64,000 nt of DNA. It comes from QHWT01 sp963755695. Its GTDB lineage: Bacteria; Acidobacteriota; Vicinamibacteria; Vicinamibacterales; 2-12-FULL-66-21. Below the pieces are notes generated by a model. It searched no databases and was not told the DNA's origin. It saw only the letters and a program-made list of their open reading frames with translations. Each line of letters opens with the position of its first letter. The stretch's first letter is position 1. Made by a program: the position numbers and the translations under genes. Positions 7,804-16,366 of the stretch are shown one piece after another. The stretch spans positions 496,001 through 560,000 of the forward strand of contig CAVWLB010000010.1 of NCBI GenBank assembly GCA_963755695.1, given 5' to 3'.

Positions 7804-9996
7804 TTGCAGCACACGTTTCGGATAGGCGGGGCCTATCACGTCGAGCCGTCGCTCAACCGCGTGACCGGCCCCGGCGGAATCAGTCGCCTCGAACCGAAGG
7901 TGATGCTGGTGCTGGTGTGTCTGGCCGAGCATGCGCGGCAGGTGGTGCCGAAAGATCGCCTGTTCCACGCCGGCCTGGCCCGATACTGCCGTCACCGACG
8001 ATGTCCTCACCCGCGCGATCTCCGAGCTTGCGGCGTCTGTTCGAGGATGACCCGAAGCAGCCGCGCGTCATCGAGACCATCCCGAAGAGTGGCTATCGAT
8101 TGATTGCGCCAGTCGAGAGCCTTCCTGGCGAACGCGAGGTGGTGCCGACAACGCTGCCGACGAGTGAAACGCACGGGGCGGACCTACTGCGTGCACAAGA
8201 GAGCCATGCGCCGAAGCTTGAGCGGTGGCCTCGCCGCCTGATCGTCGTCGGAGTTGCGGGCATTGTCGTTGTGGCGCTGGCCAGCGCCTGGCTGCGTCGA
8301 GCCCCTCGAACGCCCCCCGCGCCAGCGATGCGCGTTGTCCCCCTCACCGCGATGAACGGCTCGGAGTATGGGGGCGCGTTTTCGCCTGACGGTCGTCAGG
8401 TCACGTTCGCGTGGGACGGCGAGGAACAAAACAACTTCGACATCTACGTGAAGCTTGTGGGGTCCTCGGAGGTGCGCCGGCTCACGACGGATCCCGGCAT
8501 CGACCTTGCCGGCGTATGGTCGCCGGACGGTCGCCAGATCGCATACGCCCGTGCAGGAGCGCCCTTCACCGGGACCTGGCAGGTCCGTGTCATGTCGTCG
8601 CTTGGGGGCGCCGATCGCAAGATCAGTGACTTCCCAACCTGGCTGGGGGCCGTCTGGTCACCGGACGGTCGCTACCTGGCGGCGGGGCGAGCGGGCCCGC
8701 CCGACGCGGCGCACCCCACGAATGGCATTTATCTGATTCCCGTGGAAGGCGGCGAGCCGCGTGCCATCACGCGACCACGGGCGCCGGGAGTGGACCAGTC
8801 ACCCGCGTTTTCACCGGATGGGCATCGCCTCGCGTACGCCTCGTGTCAGGACGATTGGCGCAGCTACTGTCATGTGCAGGTGGTGGACCTGGATGCAGCA
8901 TTCGCCGCGGTCGGCGCTCCGCGGCAACTCACCGGCCTGCTCCCGATGGGCAGGAGCAGTATTGCCTGGAGCCGGGACGCCACCTTCGTCATCTTCAATG
9001 CGGAGGAAGTTCAACTCAACTACCTGTGGCGGGTTGGAGTGGACGGCGAGCGCCCCGCGGAACGCATCGAGACGGCGGGCGTCAATGCGTTCTTCCCGAC
9101 GACCAGCCTTGCCGGTGATCGCCTGGCGTTTTCCCGAGTCACTCATGACCGCGACATCTACCGATTCCAGCCTGGCCGAGCCGCCCAGCCCGTCGCGCGG
9201 TCGTCGGTGGCGGACGACGCCCCGCAATTCTCGCCGGACGGCCGGCGAATCGCCTTCTGCTCGCTCCGATCGGGCGACGCAATGCGAGTGTGGGTTGCCA
9301 ACGCGGATGGGTCATCACCGGAGCAGCTGACGCACGGCCCGGGTCCATTTGAGTGTGGGCCGTCCTGGTCACCCGATGGCCGGCAGATCGCGTTCGACTC
9401 GCAGGCGGCGGATGGACACCCTCATATCTGGACGGTTGACAGCGAAGGGGGCACACCGCGGCAGAGTAACCCGTGATGCCGGTGACCAGATGGCCCCCAC
9501 CTGGTCGCGCGACGGCGAATGGATCTACTTTTCGTGGTCGCGGACGAATGATCGCGACATCTGGCGCACGCGGGTTCGAACCGGGTCGAAGGAGCGGGTC
9601 ACGCGCGGCGGCGGGTTCATCGCGCACGAGTCGGCCGATGGCGCGACGCTGTTGTACATACCCAAGGCCGTGGAGTCGCCGCTCGTGGCGCAGCCGCTTG
9701 CCGGCGGCGCACCCCACCCCGTGATCGCGTGCGTGGCCGGCACGGCGTTTTCCGTAACTCCGGCCGGTGTCTACTACATACCCTGTTCGCGCAACCCGCA
9801 AACGCCGGACCCTGATCCGCTCGTGCGTCTGTTGGATCCAGCGACGGGCAAGGATCGCGAAGTTGGGAGGCTGGAGAAGTTCGAGTGGGATATTCTGCCG
9901 TCAAACTTCGCGGTGTCGGCGGACGGACGAACCATCCTGTACGGACGGCTCGTCAGAGATGAATCCGACCTGATGATGATCGAGAACTTCAGATGA
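7804..9996 (+). pseudogene. CadC-like membrane regulator with WD40/PD40 propeller, frameshifted
   Basis: The frame opens with a TTG at 7804 (LQHTFRIGGAYHVEPS) into an OmpR-type winged helix ending VIETIPKSGYRLIAPV. One membrane span follows (RLIVVGVAGIVVVALASAWL) and then a large periplasmic beta-propeller with repeated SPDGRQ/SPDGRR motifs. That is the acidobacterial pattern of a ToxR/CadC-type regulator sensing through a TolB/PD40 domain. Three single-base breaks interrupt it, near 7967, 8023 and 9472. After each correction the next frame continues the family. The stop overlaps the next ATG (ATGA). It lies in the island; its target genes are not evident. Confidence 0.7.
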
Positions 9997-10208
9997 CCGG
10001 GATAGCCCGCCGCGACCACTCACATGCTGAGATAACTCCCGACCTGCGCGCTCTGTCGGCCAGCCTTCTGCTTCTTTCCTTACGTGCATCTGCCGCGGCA
10101 CAAGTGATTGGCACCACCGCCACTGTGCGAGGCAGCGTCGAGGACACCAGCGGCGGCGTCCTTCCAGGCGCGACGGTCACGCTGGCCAACAGCAGCACGA
10201 CAGCGTGA
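9993..10208 (+). pseudogene. Truncated start of a TonB-dependent receptor-like outer-membrane protein
   Basis: A 71-residue frame with a signal-like segment (LRALSASLLLLSLRASAAA) and then VRGSVEDTSGGVLPGATVTL, the first strand pair of a carboxypeptidase-regulatory-like domain. In Acidobacteriota that domain opens TonB-dependent receptors of about 1,000 residues. Here translation ends after about 35 residues of it and nothing downstream continues the family. The cut lies about 140 bases before the tRNA half-repeat that ends the island, so the receptor was probably lost by deletion at the island boundary. Confidence 0.55.
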
Positions 10209-10346
10209 GTTTCTTCGGCGGGGCAAACACCACGCAGGCAGACAGCGTCAAAACGCTTCGACAAGATACCGCAACGCATGGAAGCAGCGCGGCGGCCACA
10301 CGCTTTCACCTCGCATTCCACAAGGGGGCCGCGGAGCCTGGTCGTT

Positions 10347-10404
10347 GGACTTAAAATCCGAAGGTCTCACAAGGACCGTGCGGGTTCGATTCCCGCCCCC
10401 GGCA
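10347..10404 (+). repeat. Partial tRNA-Leu copy (island attachment-site duplicate)
   Basis: This segment repeats the 3' half of tRNA-Leu in the same orientation: GGACTTAAAATCCGAAGGT matches 4234-4252, the variable arm differs at a few bases, and the last 30 bases through the acceptor end (10377-10406) are identical to 4264-4293. The D arm and 5' acceptor strand are absent, so it is not a tRNA gene. Identity starts exactly at the anticodon stem-loop, a common crossover place for tyrosine recombinases. Confidence 0.85.
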
Positions 10405-10488
10405 CACCTCTGAGGCGGTGATGTCAGGGATATCAGTCGGAGGACGTAAGCTGCCAGACCAGCAGTATGCCCGGCCGGCGGTCCTGAC

Positions 10489-11930
10489 GTGACCGTGCCC
10501 GTCCCGGAAATCCGTCTCCTCAGCATTCTGATCCCCGTCTACAACGAAGCGCGCACGCTGCGCACGATCGTCCGCCGCGTGCTCGCGAGCCCGGTGGCGC
10601 TGCCGATGGAGCTGGTGTGCGTGGACGATGGCAGCCGGCGACGGCTCGGCCGGAGATCCTCGACGCGCTGGCGGCGGCAGATCCGCGGATCCGCGTGATC
10701 CGGCAGCCGCGCAACATGGGCAAGGGCGCGGCGATCATCGCCGGGCGATCCAGCACATGCGCGGCGACATCGCGGCTCATCCAGGACGCGGATCTCGAGT
10801 ACGACCCGGCGGACTACCCGGCGCTGGTCGCGCCGATCCTCGAAGGCAAGGCCGACGCGGTGTTCGGCTCGCGGTTCGCGTCGGCGTCGCAGCGCAAGGT
10901 CCTGCTCTACTGGCACGGCGTCGCGAACCACTTCCTCACCTGGCTGACCAACATCCTCAACGACATCAACCTGACCGACATGGAGACCTGCTACAAGGCG
11001 GTCAGGGCCGACATCCTGAAGCAGACGCCGCTCTACAGCAACCGCTTCGGCATCGAGCCGGAGCTGACGACCAAGCTGGCGCAGTGGAACATCCGGCTCT
11101 ACGAGGTGCCGATCAGCTATCACGGGCGCACGGTCGCGGAGGGCAAGAAGATCGGCTGGAAGGACGCGGTATCGGCGGTCTGGACCCTGCTCAAGATACC
11201 GCTTCATCGACGACCGGTTCACGACGCACGACGGCTACTACGTGCTCCAGAGCATGCGCCGCGCGCGCGGCCTGAACCGGTGGATCCTCGAGCAGTTCCG
11301 GCCGTACGTCGGCAACCGCGTGCTCGAAGCCGGGTGCGGCATCGGCAACTTCACCGAGCTGCTGCTCGATCGGGAGCGGCTTGCTGTGCGTCGACAACGA
11401 TCCGCTCTACGTCGAGATGGCGAACTGGCGCCTCGGCCACCTCGAGAACGTCCGCACGCATCGCAGTGCGACCTCGCGGATCCTGCCACGGCTACGCGCG
11501 AGCTCAGGCCGAAGCGCATCGACACGATCGTCTGCCTGAACGTGCTCGAGCACATCGCGGCCGACGAAGCGGTGCTGCGCGCCTACTACGATCTGCTGCA
11601 GCCCGGCGGCCACGCCATCATCCTGGTGCCCGCGCCATCCGTCGCTCTACAGCCCGTGCGACGCCGCGCTGGGGCACGTGCGCCGCTACACGCAGCGTCG
11701 AGCTGCACACCAAAATGCAGGCGGCCGGGTTCGAGATCGTGATGCATGGAGGAGTTCAACCGGCTGGGCGTGCCGGGGTGGTGGCTGAACAAGCAGCTCG
11801 GGCGCCGCGACCTCAACCCGCGGCAGATGCGGCCTGTTCGAGCTGGCTGCTGCCGCTCGCGAAGTGGATGGAGGCGCTGAAGCTCGGACGCGGCCTCAGC
11901 CTGATCGGCGTCGGCCGGCGCCCGTCATGA
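10489..11930 (+). CDS. Glycosyltransferase family 2 fused to a SAM-dependent methyltransferase (frame-broken)
   Basis: About 480 residues when the frames are joined. The first half is a GT-A glycosyltransferase of the dolichol-phosphate-mannose/undecaprenyl-phosphate type: LIPVYNEARTL, VCVDDGS, NMGKGAA, QDADLEYDP and DMETCYKA. The second half is a class I methyltransferase: LEAGCGIGNFTE (SAM loop), CVDNDP and CLNVLEHI. The join near 11200 is continuous once a one-base insertion is removed, so this looks like one bifunctional protein. About ten indels break it. It probably transfers a sugar to a lipid carrier and methylates a related product. Start taken as GTG at 10489. Confidence 0.7.
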
Positions 11931-12033
11931 CCACCGCCACGACTTCGACGAGAGGACGAACGGATTGCCGTCCACGCCGCGTTTACGGTGCGCCGACCGC
12001 GATCGGGCGATAGGAACGGGTATGATTCGCTGA

Positions 12034-12659
12034 ATGCCGGAGCGAAAGTATCGAGCGGGAGATTCGATCGAGGATTTCTGTCGCGTGTGCAAACTGGATC
12101 GGCTGCACACGGTCATCGCGGCCGACGCGAGGGCGCGCCGATTCGCGTGTCGTGCGGCTACTGCGGGAGCGAGCACAACTATCGTGGCGGCCCGCGCATG
12201 GAGGCGATGCCAGGCGGCGCCGACTCGCGCACCGACGCTCCGCCGCGATCACCCGCGCCACGGCCCGCGCGCGAGCCGTTTCCGCTGGTCGGCGATCGAG
12301 AAAGGATCAGTGACGTGGATATCGAGCTGCTGTTGCGGCGAGTGATTCGCGAAGAGAGCGGACTGACGCCCGCCATTCCCGCCGACAAGTGGCGCAACGG
12401 GACGCTCGTGCTGCGTCCCGGCACGCCGGGGCTTCAGGAAAAGAGCTGGCCGATCGAAACCTTCTTTCACAAGATCGTGATGGTGCGGAATCGATTGCGC
12501 ACCCTCGAACAGCAGCTCAACGCGCTCGACGCGCCGGAAGACGTCAAGGTGAAGCTGCAAGGCTACATCACCGGCTGTTACGGATCCCTCACGAGCTTCA
12601 ACGTGCTGTTTGCGGAAGAAGACGATCAGTTCCGTGGCACCGGCGCGAGTGACTCCTGA
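12034..12659 (+). CDS. Zinc-ribbon protein with C-terminal helical domain (one frameshift)
   Basis: The start frame reads MPERKYRAGDSIEDFCRVCK and, after a break near 12129, continues as VSCGYCGSEHNYRGGPR, giving a paired CxxC...CxxC zinc ribbon. A proline/alanine-rich linker follows, then a domain of about 120 residues containing FFHKIVMVRNRLRTLEQQLN, which is predicted coiled-coil. The N-terminal ribbon resembles small conserved acidobacterial proteins; the fusion partner is unknown to me. Its stop codon directly abuts a low-complexity array. Confidence 0.6.
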
Positions 12660-12841
12660 TCGGCTGATGACTCATGACTCATGGCTCATGCGGCTTATGG
12701 CTCACTGGCTCATGCCGGTCATGGCTTTCGCAAGTGCGAAGTCGTCCTGCGCCCCCTGAGTCCTGACCCTAAGCCCTTGAGCCGCCGCCATACGTCCTGA
12801 GCCCTAAGCCTTGAGCCACGTGAGCCTCGAGTCCTGAGCCA
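12660..12841. repeat. Stop-to-stop low-complexity array (word GGCTCAT / TTGAGCC)
   Basis: This fills the whole gap between two convergent genes. The left part repeats variants of GACTCAT/GGCTCAT; the right part repeats CCTGAGC, CTTGAGCC and CCTAAGC, close to the reverse complement of the left word. The RNA from either side could fold into one long imperfect hairpin, which would suit a bidirectional transcription end. First of eight arrays of this design in the window. Confidence 0.65.
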
Positions 12842-13417
12842 TCAGGGATAGAGCCTGCTGGTCGTCCAGGCCCCGCCACGCTTCACATACAGCACCCGAT
12901 CGTGCAGGCGATCGGGTTGTCCGTGCCAGAACTCCATCCGCTCGGGAATGACGCGGAAGCCACCCCAATACGGCGGCCGCGGAACCGCGTCCCCCTGAAA
13001 GCGCGCCTCGATCTCTCGTGTACGCGCCTCGAGGGTGGCGCGCGACGGCAGATCGGCGCTCTGTTCCGACGCCCACGCGCCGATTTGGCTCCCACGAGGT
13101 CGTGAGTCGAAGTACGCATCGGATTCTTCCGGCGGAATCCGTTCAACCCGGCCCTCGATTCTGATCTGCTCCTCCAGCGACGGCCAGTGGATGCAGAGCG
13201 CTGCATACGGGTTCCCCGACAACTCGGTCCCCTTGCGGCTGTTGTAGTTGGTATGAAACACGAAGCCGCGGTCGTCCACGTGACGGATGAGCACGATCCG
13301 CACGGCCGGGTGTCCTGCCGTGTCCGCTGTTCCAAGCGCGGCTGGTGCCGTGTCCACGCCGCGTTCTTCGGCTCGTGCCGCGGCACGTTTGTACTCAGCT
13401 ATGGGATCAGTGGTCAT
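12842..13417 (-). CDS. pdxH: Pyridoxamine 5'-phosphate oxidase
   Basis: Makes pyridoxal 5'-phosphate from the pyridoxine or pyridoxamine phosphate form, using FMN. The 191 residues from ATG at 13417 carry the family landmarks in order: VRIVLIRHVDDRGFVF, NYNSRKGTEL (FMN phosphate contact), HWPSLEEQIRIEG, SRPRGSQIGAWASEQS, PYWGGFRVIPERMEFW and RLHDR. An in-frame start at 13495 would add 26 residues that partly resemble the usual N-terminal arm, so the start is uncertain. The frame is intact. It ends at a convergent low-complexity array. Confidence 0.92.
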   Translation of the reverse strand: MTTDPIAEYKRAAARAEERGVDTAPAALGTADTAGHPAVRIVLIRHVDDRGFVFHTNYNSRKGTELSGNPYAALCIHWPSLEEQIRIEGRVERIPPEESDAYFDSRPRGSQIGAWASEQSADLPSRATLEARTREIEARFQGDAVPRPPYWGGFRVIPERMEFWHGQPDRLHDRVLYVKRGGAWTTSRLYP

Positions 13418-13527
13418 CCATTCGATGTTCGCATGAAAGGGCTGCTCGAGCCGAAGGCCACGGTCGTGTTGGACGGGCCGGTACGGAAGCTGCACTTCGA
13501 TTCGGCAGAGCCCCGGAGGGATGACAC

Positions 13528-13956
13528 ATGTTAAGAGGCCTCTTGAAACTCGTTCTGCTCATCGTCATCGTCGTCGCGGCGGCTGCGTACTTCCTGGGAT
13601 GGTACAGCGGCGGTCAGGGGCACGCTCCCGTGTCGGCGCCAAGCGTAGGAACCAGCGGTCACGTCGACGCGTCGCGTGCGCGGGAGGTCGGTGCGAAGGT
13701 GGGCGCGACGGCCGCGGACGCCGCGAATCGCGCGGGGGAGCTCCTGACTGACGGCAGCCTGACGGCGAAGATCAAGTCAAAAATGACGCTCGACGATTCC
13801 GTGAAGGCGCGTTCGATCGATGTCTCGACAACGGATCACGTCGTCACCTTGAGGGGAACCGTGCGGTCGCAAGCGGAACGGGAGCGCGCGGTCCAGCTCG
13901 CGCGGGAAACGGCGGGGGTCACACGCGTAGTCGACAATCTTACGGTCGCGCGTTGA
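13528..13956 (+). CDS. Membrane-anchored BON-domain protein
   Basis: A 142-residue protein with one N-terminal membrane segment (LLKLVLLIVIVVAAAAYFLG), a flexible alanine/glycine-rich stretch to about residue 75, and one BON domain at about 76-140 (LTAKIKSKMTLDDSVKARSI, then VVTLRGTVRSQAERERA). BON domains bind phospholipid surfaces and occur in envelope-stress proteins such as OsmY. A strong GGAGGG sits 7 bases before the ATG. It is transcribed away from pdxH. Likely located in the periplasm and tethered to the inner membrane. Confidence 0.85.
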   Translation: MLRGLLKLVLLIVIVVAAAAYFLGWYSGGQGHAPVSAPSVGTSGHVDASRAREVGAKVGATAADAANRAGELLTDGSLTAKIKSKMTLDDSVKARSIDVSTTDHVVTLRGTVRSQAERERAVQLARETAGVTRVVDNLTVAR

Positions 13957-14299
13957 CGCCGCGGCCCGGGCGAGGAAACGGCTCCGGCCGGGTTTCGCCG
14001 CTGCCGAGCAGTAACCTGGCAAAGAGCGAACGCTTCGATTGGGGTGGCTTGGGACGATCCGCCGAACGAGCGCTGGCCGCCAAGCCTCGTCGAGTGCTGA
14101 GCGTCTTCGGAGAGGAAATCGACTGAGCTGTGACCACCTCGGTGAGCACCGTGACCGATTCCGGCCGCCGATCATACGTGGGCAACCGTACCGACGAGGC
14201 TGCCGCCGCGGCTTCAGTTGGTGCGGATGGGCGCAGGACGAACACCCCACCGAGGAGAACTGCAGTGATTACGGTCAGGATAAGCGCGCGGAGGTACAT
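13940..14299 (-). CDS. Hypothetical protein with N-terminal membrane segment
   Basis: A 119-residue frame starting MYLRALILTVITAVLLGGVF, a good signal anchor, followed by a hydrophilic, serine/arginine/proline-rich tail without recognised motifs. It converges on the BON gene and overlaps its end by 17 bases. The membrane segment and the free upstream region support a real gene, but no family is recognised. Confidence 0.45.
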   Translation of the reverse strand: MYLRALILTVITAVLLGGVFVLRPSAPTEAAAAASSVRLPTYDRRPESVTVLTEVVTAQSISSPKTLSTRRGLAASARSADRPKPPQSKRSLFARLLLGSGETRPEPFPRPGRGVNARP

Positions 14300-14528
14300 A
14301 GCGTCATTCTGCCAGCGAACGGCGTGCCAGCCTTGACGTCCATTGAGCGAACTCGACTCGGCGGTCTACAAATCCGATTGTAGGGCGCCTTTTCCGAGGT
14401 GCAGCCGGGCCTGATGACCCGCCGACAAACTGTAAAGATGCTCGGCAAGCCCACCCCGCGCTGACCGCGGAAGTTAGAGGAGACCGCGGGTCAGCCACCT
14501 GAAGGCCGGCGCCTTGGCTAAAGTCTAG

Positions 14529-14556
14529 ATATGGACTACGATATCCACATATGGAC
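14529..14556 (+). promoter_or_regulatory. Repeated ATATGGAC motif at the toxin-antitoxin start
   Basis: ATATGGAC occurs at 14529-14536 and 14549-14556, 20 bases apart (about two helical turns), with GATATCC between. The second copy covers the antitoxin start codon. Autoregulated Xre-RES operons normally have operators here, so these are candidate antitoxin-binding sites. Confidence 0.4.
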
Positions 14557-14997
14557 AGAGCCTCCCGGCTCGGACGCGACGCTGTACTTCCCGCGATTCC
14601 AGCCGCACAGCGACCCGACCCGATGGTCCGGCGCCGGATGTCAGGTCCCGCCCTGAGGACTTTTTTTCGAGTAGCGGATGCCTGGGGGCTGAGCGTGGCC
14701 GAGCAACGCGCCCTGCTTGGCTGGCCCGCCGCATCAACCTTCCACAAGTACAAGGGCGGAGACTACGGGACGCTGGCCTTCGACACGCTGACGCGCATCT
14801 CGCTGGTGCTTGGCATCTACAAAGCGTTGCAGGTTCTGTATCCGGAGGCGTCGCTGGCCGACGCCTGGATCAAGCTGCCGAATACCAATCCGATCTTTGG
14901 CGGGCGTCCGGCGCTGACGTTGATGGTCGAGGGGGGCATCGACGGCCTGCTGCAGGTTCGGCGCCTGCTCGACGCGCGGCGTGGCGGATTGAGCTGA
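14551..14997 (+). CDS. Xre/ParS/MbcA-type antitoxin (DUF2384)
   Basis: 148 residues. After a variable N terminus there is a helix-turn-helix region (FRVADAWGLSVAEQRALLGW, then PAASTFHKYK) and a C-terminal ParS/MbcA domain containing LTRISLVLGIYKALQVLY, NPIFGGRPAL and MVEGGIDGLLQVRRLLDA. In this type II family the C-terminal tail plugs the active site of the RES toxin, and the helix-turn-helix represses the operon. It lies 4 bases upstream of the toxin. Start taken at 14551; no clear ribosome binding site is seen, so translation may be leaderless. Confidence 0.85.
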   Translation: MDRASRLGRDAVLPAIPAAQRPDPMVRRRMSGPALRTFFRVADAWGLSVAEQRALLGWPAASTFHKYKGGDYGTLAFDTLTRISLVLGIYKALQVLYPEASLADAWIKLPNTNPIFGGRPALTLMVEGGIDGLLQVRRLLDARRGGLS

Positions 14998-15001
14998 AAC
15001 G

Positions 15002-15688
15002 ATGGCGCTCGTCCCGCCCGTCACGCGCATCAGCTGGCGCGATACGGCTCGTCTCGTGCCGAGTCGATACCCCTCGGCCGGCCTGTTCGACAAGGTGGCA
15101 AAGCCGGAGGATCTCGAACTGATCATCGAGCTGGAGGCGTGGACCAACGACCGCGTGAACACCGAGCTCGGCCTGATTCACGCCTTGCCGCCAGAGGAAT
15201 GGGTGACGGGAAAGCCGATGGGGTCGGTCGTGATGGCGGCGTTCTGTCATCCGAATCCGCGCGGCAGCCGCTTCTCCAGTCCGCAGCGCGGCGCGTGGTA
15301 CGCCGGCCGGAACCTCGACACCGCCGTCGCCGAGTCGCTCTATCACCGCGGCCGCGAACTGCAGGAGATCGGCGTCAGCGATGCGCGCATGGAGATGCGG
15401 CTCTATCGCGCTGACTTCAGGAACACCTTTCACGATCTGCGAGGCGGTGACCCGGACGGTGCGCGTTTTCTCGATCCCGATTCGTACGCCGAGTCGCAGG
15501 CGCTCGCGGCGCGACTGCTGGCCAGCGGATCGAATGGCCTGGTGTATCCGTGTGTACGGGCGCCGAAAGGCGAGTGCGTTGCCTGCTTCCGTCCCGCGCT
15601 GGTCGCCGGCGTCAAGACCGCCGGTCATTACGAGTTCCGGTGGCAGTCCGGCGCCGAGCCGATCGTCCGGCGGATCGCGCAGGGCTGA
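15002..15688 (+). CDS. RES-domain toxin
   Basis: 228 residues with the full RES fold. Key stretches are RLVPSRYPSAGLFD (first catalytic arginine region), GSRFSSPQRGAWYAG (tyrosine), LDTAVAESLYHRG (glutamate) and a serine-rich region near SNGLVYPCVR. Characterised RES toxins deplete NAD+ in the cytoplasm through ADP-ribosyl-type chemistry and stop growth. Intact and paired with the antitoxin four bases upstream, so it is probably a functional module that aids survival or element maintenance. Confidence 0.88.
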   Translation: MALVPPVTRISWRDTARLVPSRYPSAGLFDKVAKPEDLELIIELEAWTNDRVNTELGLIHALPPEEWVTGKPMGSVVMAAFCHPNPRGSRFSSPQRGAWYAGRNLDTAVAESLYHRGRELQEIGVSDARMEMRLYRADFRNTFHDLRGGDPDGARFLDPDSYAESQALAARLLASGSNGLVYPCVRAPKGECVACFRPALVAGVKTAGHYEFRWQSGAEPIVRRIAQG

Positions 15689-15711
15689 TAGACTGGCGGT
15701 GGGAGTCATCG

Positions 15712-15972
15712 ATGCGTTGTGAACACGTGAAGGAAGTCCGCGACGTGCAGCCCCGGACACCGAAGGGATGCGAAGAGTGCCTGAAGACCGGCAGCCGGTG
15801 GGTGCACCTGCGGCTCTGTCGCATCTGCGGCCACGTCGGCTGCTGCGATTCATCCCCGAACAAGCACGCCACCAAGCATTTTCACGCGACCCGGCACCCG
15901 ATCGTCACGTCGTTCGAGCCAGGTGAGGATTGGTCGTGGTGCTACGTCGATCAGGACGAGGTCGAGGTGTGA
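15712..15972 (+). CDS. UBP-type zinc-finger protein
   Basis: An 86-residue stand-alone ZnF-UBP domain. Cysteines and histidines are at C3, H5, C20, C23, C36, C39 and C44, followed by the histidine cluster NKHATKHFHATRHP and ending WCYVDQD. In eukaryotes this finger reads the C terminus of ubiquitin. Bacterial single-domain versions are common in Acidobacteria and Actinobacteria and have no settled role. It begins 23 bases after the RES stop and may be co-transcribed. Confidence 0.85.
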   Translation: MRCEHVKEVRDVQPRTPKGCEECLKTGSRWVHLRLCRICGHVGCCDSSPNKHATKHFHATRHPIVTSFEPGEDWSWCYVDQDEVEV

Positions 15973-15991
15973 ACCAGGCTCGGGAGCATCT

Positions 15992-16276
15992 CTAGCGGAC
16001 GACTACGACGATCTCATCGGGCCGGAGGAGTCCAAGGTCGCGGCGCGCGACCGCTTCAATTGCCGCCGGATCGTCCTTCAGCGCCAGCGCCCGTGCGCGA
16101 AGTCTCGCATTCTCGGCGCGCAGCGATTCGATCTGTTCGGCGAGGACGACACGGTCGCTCCGCGCGCGCAGTGTCGCCGTCAATCCACGGTCACCCGCCA
16201 GGGCGTTCGCCAGCAGGATCGCGAACGCGAAAGCCATCAGCAAGCGGCTCACCCGAGGATTGCTCGCCTTGATCAT
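15992..16276 (-). CDS. Septum formation initiator (FtsB/DivIC family)
   Basis: 94 residues: a short cytoplasmic start, one membrane helix (LLMAFAFAILLANALAG), a coiled coil with a heptad-like run (LAEQIESLRAENARLRARAL) and the conserved short C-terminal segment IEAVARRDLGLLRPDEIV. This is the usual size and layout of FtsB, which joins FtsL and FtsQ at the division site. Intact, single gene, convergent with the UBP-finger gene. Confidence 0.88.
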   Translation of the reverse strand: MIKASNPRVSRLLMAFAFAILLANALAGDRGLTATLRARSDRVVLAEQIESLRAENARLRARALALKDDPAAIEAVARRDLGLLRPDEIVVVVR

Positions 16277-16366
16277 CTGCGAGTGAAAGTACCAGAACCC
16301 ACTCGAAAGTACAAGCGCTTTCTGAACTAGAGCAAGACACGGACATCCGAATCAGCGGTCCTGCAA

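Noticed and set aside
10347..10404. A second tRNA-Leu gene
   Set aside because: The 5' acceptor strand and D arm are missing; only the anticodon arm, variable arm, T arm and 3' acceptor strand remain. It is an attachment-site duplicate.
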